Assembly (NCBI GenBank): GCA_964580995.1
Contig: CAZOMV010000085.1
Location: 1-26,022, forward strand
DNA from: JAKJEP01 sp964580995
Lineage (GTDB): Bacteria > Planctomycetota > Phycisphaerae > Sedimentisphaerales > SM23-30
Reading direction: 5' to 3'
DNA length: 26,022 nt
Shown here: positions 23,366 through 26,022 of the stretch, piece by piece
How positions within the stretch are numbered: the stretch's first letter is position 1
Layout: the number at the start of each line of letters is the position of its first letter
The notes under the pieces: model-generated
The model's database searches: none
What the model was told of the DNA's origin: nothing
Seen by the model: only the letters and a program-made list of their open reading frames with translations
Made by a program: the position numbers and the translations under genes

Positions 23366-23778
23366 AATTTTCTACCCCGCAATCATCTGCTACATGAATA
23401 AACTACACTTTATTAAGGGTGTAACCCTAGATGACATGACGGCAATTCGTACTGTCCGTATTTAGAAAAGTTACGTCAACTTCTCACTCTTTCGCCAATA
23501 CAATTTCCTTTTCCATCCCTCCCGAACTCTTTTCCTGCCAAATAATAACTGAAGTTTTGCAAAATGGAGGTCAGGCATAGTTTGAAAAGAAAAAAAGTCA
23601 TTCTTCTTTATTTCTTTCCGAACGCTAACGTAATCCTATCTCAATACTTATAATCGTAATCTCCAATTAGATGGGGGGTAGGCAGGGCCTGAGTTCCCGA
23701 TTGTAAGGACTGGGCAATATGGGTAAGGACTATAGACCGGGGGAAGACAATTTAATTGAAGAAAATCATGGAATTTAT
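23366..23778. other. Gene-free stretch between divergent genes
   Basis: No gene was supported. It contains an AGGGT-GTA-ACCCT palindrome (about 23416-23428), the palindrome TTTTGCAAAA (23555-23564) and a 15-base block at 23431-23445 that is repeated in inverted orientation at 15309-15323. No known RNA was recognised. Confidence 0.5.
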
Positions 23779-23806
23779 TTGATATAAATTGGGGATCGGA
23801 TATAAT
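23779..23806 (+). promoter_or_regulatory. Promoter of the third PEP-CTERM gene
   Basis: TTGATA (23779-23784), a 16-bp spacer and TATAAT (23801-23806) predict transcription from about 23813 and a leader of about 79 bases. Confidence 0.65.
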
Positions 23807-23811
23807 GTTTT

Positions 23812-23859
23812 CTGAAGTACAGATTGCGTCCTGAAGTACGAACGGGTGTTCCTGCGTAC
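23812..23859 (+). repeat. Triplicated CTGAAGTAC element in the 5' leader
   Basis: CTGAAGTAC occurs at 23812-23820 and 23831-23839, and a degenerate CCTGCGTAC at 23851-23859, a spacing of 19-20 bp. AGTACG in the second copy can pair with CGTACT in the third (six pairs), so either a protein array or an RNA structure is possible. Confidence 0.55.
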
Positions 23860-23891
23860 TAAGGGCTGTCAACCAGAAAGGGAGATAAAAA

Positions 23892-24653
23892 ATGTATGCG
23901 AAGAATGTCTTGTTGGGTTGTGCGGTGACTGCATGTGTGTTGTTGACCGCGACGACATCGGTCCATGCTACGGATGTCTTTGTATTGAAGGAAGTTGATT
24001 ATGAAGGTCCGATAGGTGCGTTTTATAACGGGTCTTTTGGAGGTCCGGGAGGCACCTCGGCGACTTACATTTCCGGGGATTTGAGTACGTATAGTTTTTC
24101 GGGGGTAAAGCTTTTGTGGGCACTTCCTGCCGACGACTTCACACCGGATGAAATCAGTACAATGGCTTCCTTTCTCAGCGAGGGTGGCCATATCGGCTTC
24201 CTGGGCGAGTATTATGGGTTTGCCACTGCCCGGGATAATGCCATCAACGCCGCCGTTGATGGGTTGGGCGGTCACATCGAGATCGCTACCAATTACGCCG
24301 ATAACGGATACCCACATTATGCCAATCGCTCCAATGACCATATCCTGGCGGACGCTTTTACTGAGGGTGTGAACTCTTTCGTTTATGGTCTTTTTTCTCC
24401 GCTGATTCTGAGCGATTCCGCCACAGCCCTGATACTCGGCGAAGATAAAAGCAGCATCTTATTAGCCTATGAAAACATCGGTGCGGGGACCATTTTCGTG
24501 ATGGCCGATCAGAATACATGGGACCTGGATGCCTATTCAGCCGGAACTGACAACAGAACCCTTTTTACAAACATTTTAACCGTCCCTGAACCCGCTTCCG
24601 CACTTCTCCTTGGTCTTGGCCTTTTGGGTCTGCCAAAATTCAGAAAGAAGTGA
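23892..24653 (+). CDS. PEP-CTERM sorting-domain protein, amidotransferase-like fold
   Basis: This 253-residue exported protein has a signal peptide (about 1-26, cut near VHA-TD). The body contains GVKLLWALPADDFTPDEI, FLSEGGHIGFLGEYYG and GAGTIFVMADQNTW, which resemble the class I glutamine-amidotransferase-like fold seen in DUF4350/ThuA-type domains; catalytic residues are not evident, so it may be a binding protein. The tail is a PEP-CTERM signal: VPEPASA, a leucine/glycine-rich segment, then KFRKK. ATG 23892 has GGGAG seven bases upstream and a promoter at 23779-23806. It is unrelated in sequence to the two PEP-CTERM/LamG paralogues at 15.6-18.8 kb. Cell-surface retention through an exosortase encoded elsewhere is expected. 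Confidence 0.85.
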   Translation: MYAKNVLLGCAVTACVLLTATTSVHATDVFVLKEVDYEGPIGAFYNGSFGGPGGTSATYISGDLSTYSFSGVKLLWALPADDFTPDEISTMASFLSEGGHIGFLGEYYGFATARDNAINAAVDGLGGHIEIATNYADNGYPHYANRSNDHILADAFTEGVNSFVYGLFSPLILSDSATALILGEDKSSILLAYENIGAGTIFVMADQNTWDLDAYSAGTDNRTLFTNILTVPEPASALLLGLGLLGLPKFRKK

Positions 24654-24672
24654 CTCGCTGGTATTTCTTTCT
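24642..24672 (+). terminator. Weak hairpin at the end of the third PEP-CTERM gene
   Basis: AGAAAGAA (24642-24649) pairs with TTCTTTCT (24665-24672) across the stop codon, followed by TTG. The stem is AT-rich and weak, so this is only a tentative terminator. Confidence 0.25.
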
Positions 24673-24703
24673 TTGAAATCTAAAATATATCTTCCAATTG
24701 TGC

Positions 24704-24722
24704 CACGGCCATCTTGGCCGTG
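24704..24722. repeat. GC-rich palindrome, possible dispersed repeat
   Basis: CACGGCCA-TCT-TGGCCGTG is a perfect eight-pair inverted repeat with a three-base loop. The surrounding text, which reads CHGHLGRVF in one frame and RPRWPWH in the other, resembles intergenic repeat elements I associate with planctomycete genomes. Only one copy is in this window. Confidence 0.4.
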
Positions 24723-24878
24723 TGTTCTGCGCTCGTCCGACATGGCAGTTTGCAGTATTGGTGGATGTGCCGCTGGGAGATGCGGCGTTGGTCTGTTTGA
24801 TGGTGGGAGCGGTGACGGAGGTATTTATCATTCAGCGGAAATATTTATTCAATCGGGGATACATCCATAGAGGTAAGC

Positions 24879-25430
24879 ATGTGCGGACGATTTGCATCGA
24901 CGATCCATCCGAAGCTGCTGGCGGAGCTGTTTGGGCTGGGGGAGGTACCAGCGGAGATACCGGCGCGGTATAATATTGCGCCGAGTCAGCCGGTAGCGGC
25001 GGTTTTGGATCGGGAAGTAGGTAGCGGGCGAGAACTGTGGTGGCTACGGTGGGGTCTGATTCCGCGGTGGGCGAAGGATGAGTCGATGGCCAGCAAGTTG
25101 ATCAATGCGCGGGCGGAGGGGGTGGCAGAGAAACCGGCATTTCGGGAAGCGTTTCGGAAGCGGCGGTGTCTGATCCCGGCGGATGGATTTTATGAATGGG
25201 AGGCGGCGGCGGGCGGGAAGCGGAAGCAACCGTATTTTATTCATTTGCTGGGGCGGGAGGTGATGGCGCTGGCGGGATTGTGGGAGAGGTGGACGAAACC
25301 GGACGGGGAAGCGGTAGATAGCTGTACGAGTGTGACGACGGAAAGCAATCGGCTAATTCGGAGGATTCATGAGCGGATGCCGGTGATTGTGGAGCGGGAG
25401 GATTATGAGTATTGGCTAGCTAGTCCTTAA
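24879..25430 (+). CDS. yedK: SRAP (YedK/HMCES-like) abasic-site crosslinking protein, short C-terminus
   Basis: This 183-residue protein forms a covalent thiazolidine bond through Cys2 with abasic sites in single-stranded DNA, protecting replication. The active-site residues all align with E. coli YedK: C2 in MCGRF, N76 in INARAEG, E106 in FYEWE and H164 in IHERMPV. Family members usually continue about 35-40 residues past the YDxWL motif to a VNxxxNDxP end. Here the protein stops at YEYWLASP. The DNA right after is AT-rich and leads into an IS1380-type fragment, so truncation by insertion is likely. The active core is complete and may still work. ATG 24879 has AGAGG six bases upstream. It is preceded by a 225-bp gap with no supported gene. 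Confidence 0.9.
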   Translation: MCGRFASTIHPKLLAELFGLGEVPAEIPARYNIAPSQPVAAVLDREVGSGRELWWLRWGLIPRWAKDESMASKLINARAEGVAEKPAFREAFRKRRCLIPADGFYEWEAAAGGKRKQPYFIHLLGREVMALAGLWERWTKPDGEAVDSCTSVTTESNRLIRRIHERMPVIVEREDYEYWLASP

Positions 25431-25561
25431 ACAAGCGTAGTTTGATAGGAAAAATTAGTTTAAAAATCTAAAAATACTCGAAACAACCCTTTCTGTGCAG
25501 TATAATGCACTCGTAGCTTTACGTAACAAATTCAAAAATAGGACGAAAGGAGTCGTTTCGA
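25431..25561 (+). promoter_or_regulatory. AT-rich leader of the IS1380-type fragment
   Basis: TATAAT (25501-25506) lies within the palindrome GTGCA-GTATAA-TGCAC (25495-25510). No good -35 was found. Imperfect inverted copies of CGAAACnAC...CTTTC flank it (about 25479-25493 and 25545-25560). AAAGGAG precedes the GTG start at 25562. The CCTTAAAC at 25425 could be the left insertion-sequence end, but no matching right end is in the window. Confidence 0.35.
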
Positions 25562-25729
25562 GTGAAGAAGAGGATAGCAAAAAAGCTGGCCCAATGCAAA
25601 CGAAAAATCCGGAAAAGACTGGATAAACGATCCCTGCCGGAGAAGCCCGGCCCCATGCTGAATCCCGGCACAATTCATTATGAAATGGCCGACCGGGTAC
25701 GAGGGATCACCTGCGGCGGGATCGGGGCG
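25562..25729 (+). pseudogene. N-terminal fragment of an IS1380-type transposase
   Basis: From a GTG start, 56 codons read as a basic N-terminus (KKRIAKKLAQCKRKIRKRL) followed by GPMLNPGTIHYEMADRVRG and ITCGGIGA. From memory of the family, planctomycete IS1380 transposases begin in this way (basic stretch, PMxxxxIHYExADxTRG, GGIGAIH) and run to about 450 residues with a DDE catalytic core. Here the similarity stops at GGIGA, and the frame continues for only 21 unrelated codons to a stop at 25792. The DDE core is missing, so the fragment cannot transpose. The following DNA codes for a dehydrogenase in another frame. No database comparison was possible. Confidence 0.7.
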
Positions 25730-26022
25730 GGGGATGGGGTTGGTGATTGCGGAGAGTCTGGTGCGGCGGGGGGACCGGCTGGCGCTGATTGATGTGTTGT
25801 ATCGGGATACGGACGTGCGGGCCAGGGCGGCGGAGAAGTTTGGCAGGGAGGTGCTGCTGGAGGCGGTGGATATTTCGCAGTCGAAGCAGGTGGCGGATTT
25901 TATGGCCCAGGTGGTGGAGCGGTTCGGGCGGATCGACTGCCTGGTGAACGCGGTCGGGGTGAATCGTCCGGCGCCGGCCCTGCAGGTGACGGATGAGGAC
26001 TGGGATTTTACGCTGAATGTGA
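25728..26022 (+). CDS. Short-chain dehydrogenase/reductase, N-terminus missing, runs off the window
   Basis: In the frame starting at 25728, 98 codons read RGMGLVIAESLVRRGDRLAL, IDVL, EAVDISQSKQV, FMAQVVERFGRIDCLVNAVG and DEDWDFTLNV. This matches the classical SDR Rossmann fold after the first strand: the end of the GIGRG nucleotide loop, the acidic end of strand 2 (ID), D-I-S after strand 3, the NAVG variant of the NAG motif, and the helix-4 start. The catalytic Ser-Tyr-Lys would lie beyond 26022. The first beta strand, most of the TGxxxGxG loop and a start codon are absent. Instead, an IS1380-type sequence in a different frame occupies that place. An ATG at 25680 in this frame would give an N-terminus (MKWPTGYEGS) unlike any SDR. 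Confidence 0.8.

Noticed and set aside
25562..25792. A complete 77-residue basic protein
   Set aside because: The first 56 residues match the start of IS1380-type transposases, and the remaining 21 are an out-of-frame reading of the dehydrogenase gene.
25680..26022. ATG 25680 as an intact start of the dehydrogenase
   Set aside because: The first 16 residues would lack beta strand 1 and the Thr-Gly of the nucleotide-binding loop, and they are an out-of-frame reading of the transposase fragment.

Overview
The window looks like a chromosomal segment from an anaerobic or sediment-type planctomycete, most likely class Phycisphaerae. Support comes from several secreted proteins with PEP-CTERM sorting tails (15599-16315, 23892-24653), a dockerin-like EF-hand tail of the DxNxDxxVxxxDF type behind a LamG-like domain (16522-18777), FCD-type GntR regulators and a XylR-like AraC regulator beside secreted carbohydrate-active proteins, and an IS1380-type transposase fragment. 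No tRNA, rRNA or CRISPR array was found.

Left part (1-2300): an AT-rich gene-free end with a 7-bp and a 33-bp tandem repeat, then folP (dihydropteroate synthase) and a FadR/FCD-type regulator, both on the minus strand and each with a recognisable promoter. Glycan locus (2304-15252): six minus-strand genes in close order. In transcription order they are a secreted six-hairpin-type glycosidase candidate, a secreted sialidase-like beta-propeller with a carbohydrate-binding tail, a secreted GH36-like alpha-galactosidase, a secreted duplicated parallel beta-helix protein, a cytoplasmic uroporphyrinogen-decarboxylase-fold methyltransferase-like protein and a secreted PHP phosphoesterase. A divergent AraC/XylR-type regulator (14080-15252) shares a compact 154-bp control region with the first gene. 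Two TGCGAAA direct repeats 21 bp apart there sit upstream of the operon promoter and across the regulator's own promoter, so a sugar-responsive, self-regulated operon is the natural reading.

Surface-protein part (15253-20587): two paralogous secreted proteins share an N-terminal domain. The short one ends in a PEP-CTERM tail. In the long one the same position holds a PEP-like remnant followed by LamG and dockerin-like domains. A second FadR/FCD regulator lies upstream with a palindrome at its own promoter. Two candidate small RNAs of about 85 nt (15398-15484 and 19039-19122) occupy the gene-free stretches.

Right part (20588-26022): an MltA-type lytic transglycosylase lipoprotein, convergent with a B12-binding radical SAM enzyme (TTG start), then a third PEP-CTERM protein with a repeat-bearing 5' leader, a SRAP/YedK-type abasic-site DNA-protein crosslink protein that seems to lack its C-terminus, the first 56 codons of an IS1380-type transposase, and a short-chain dehydrogenase lacking its N-terminus that begins exactly where the transposase similarity stops. 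That last junction is either a real rearrangement or an assembly chimera.
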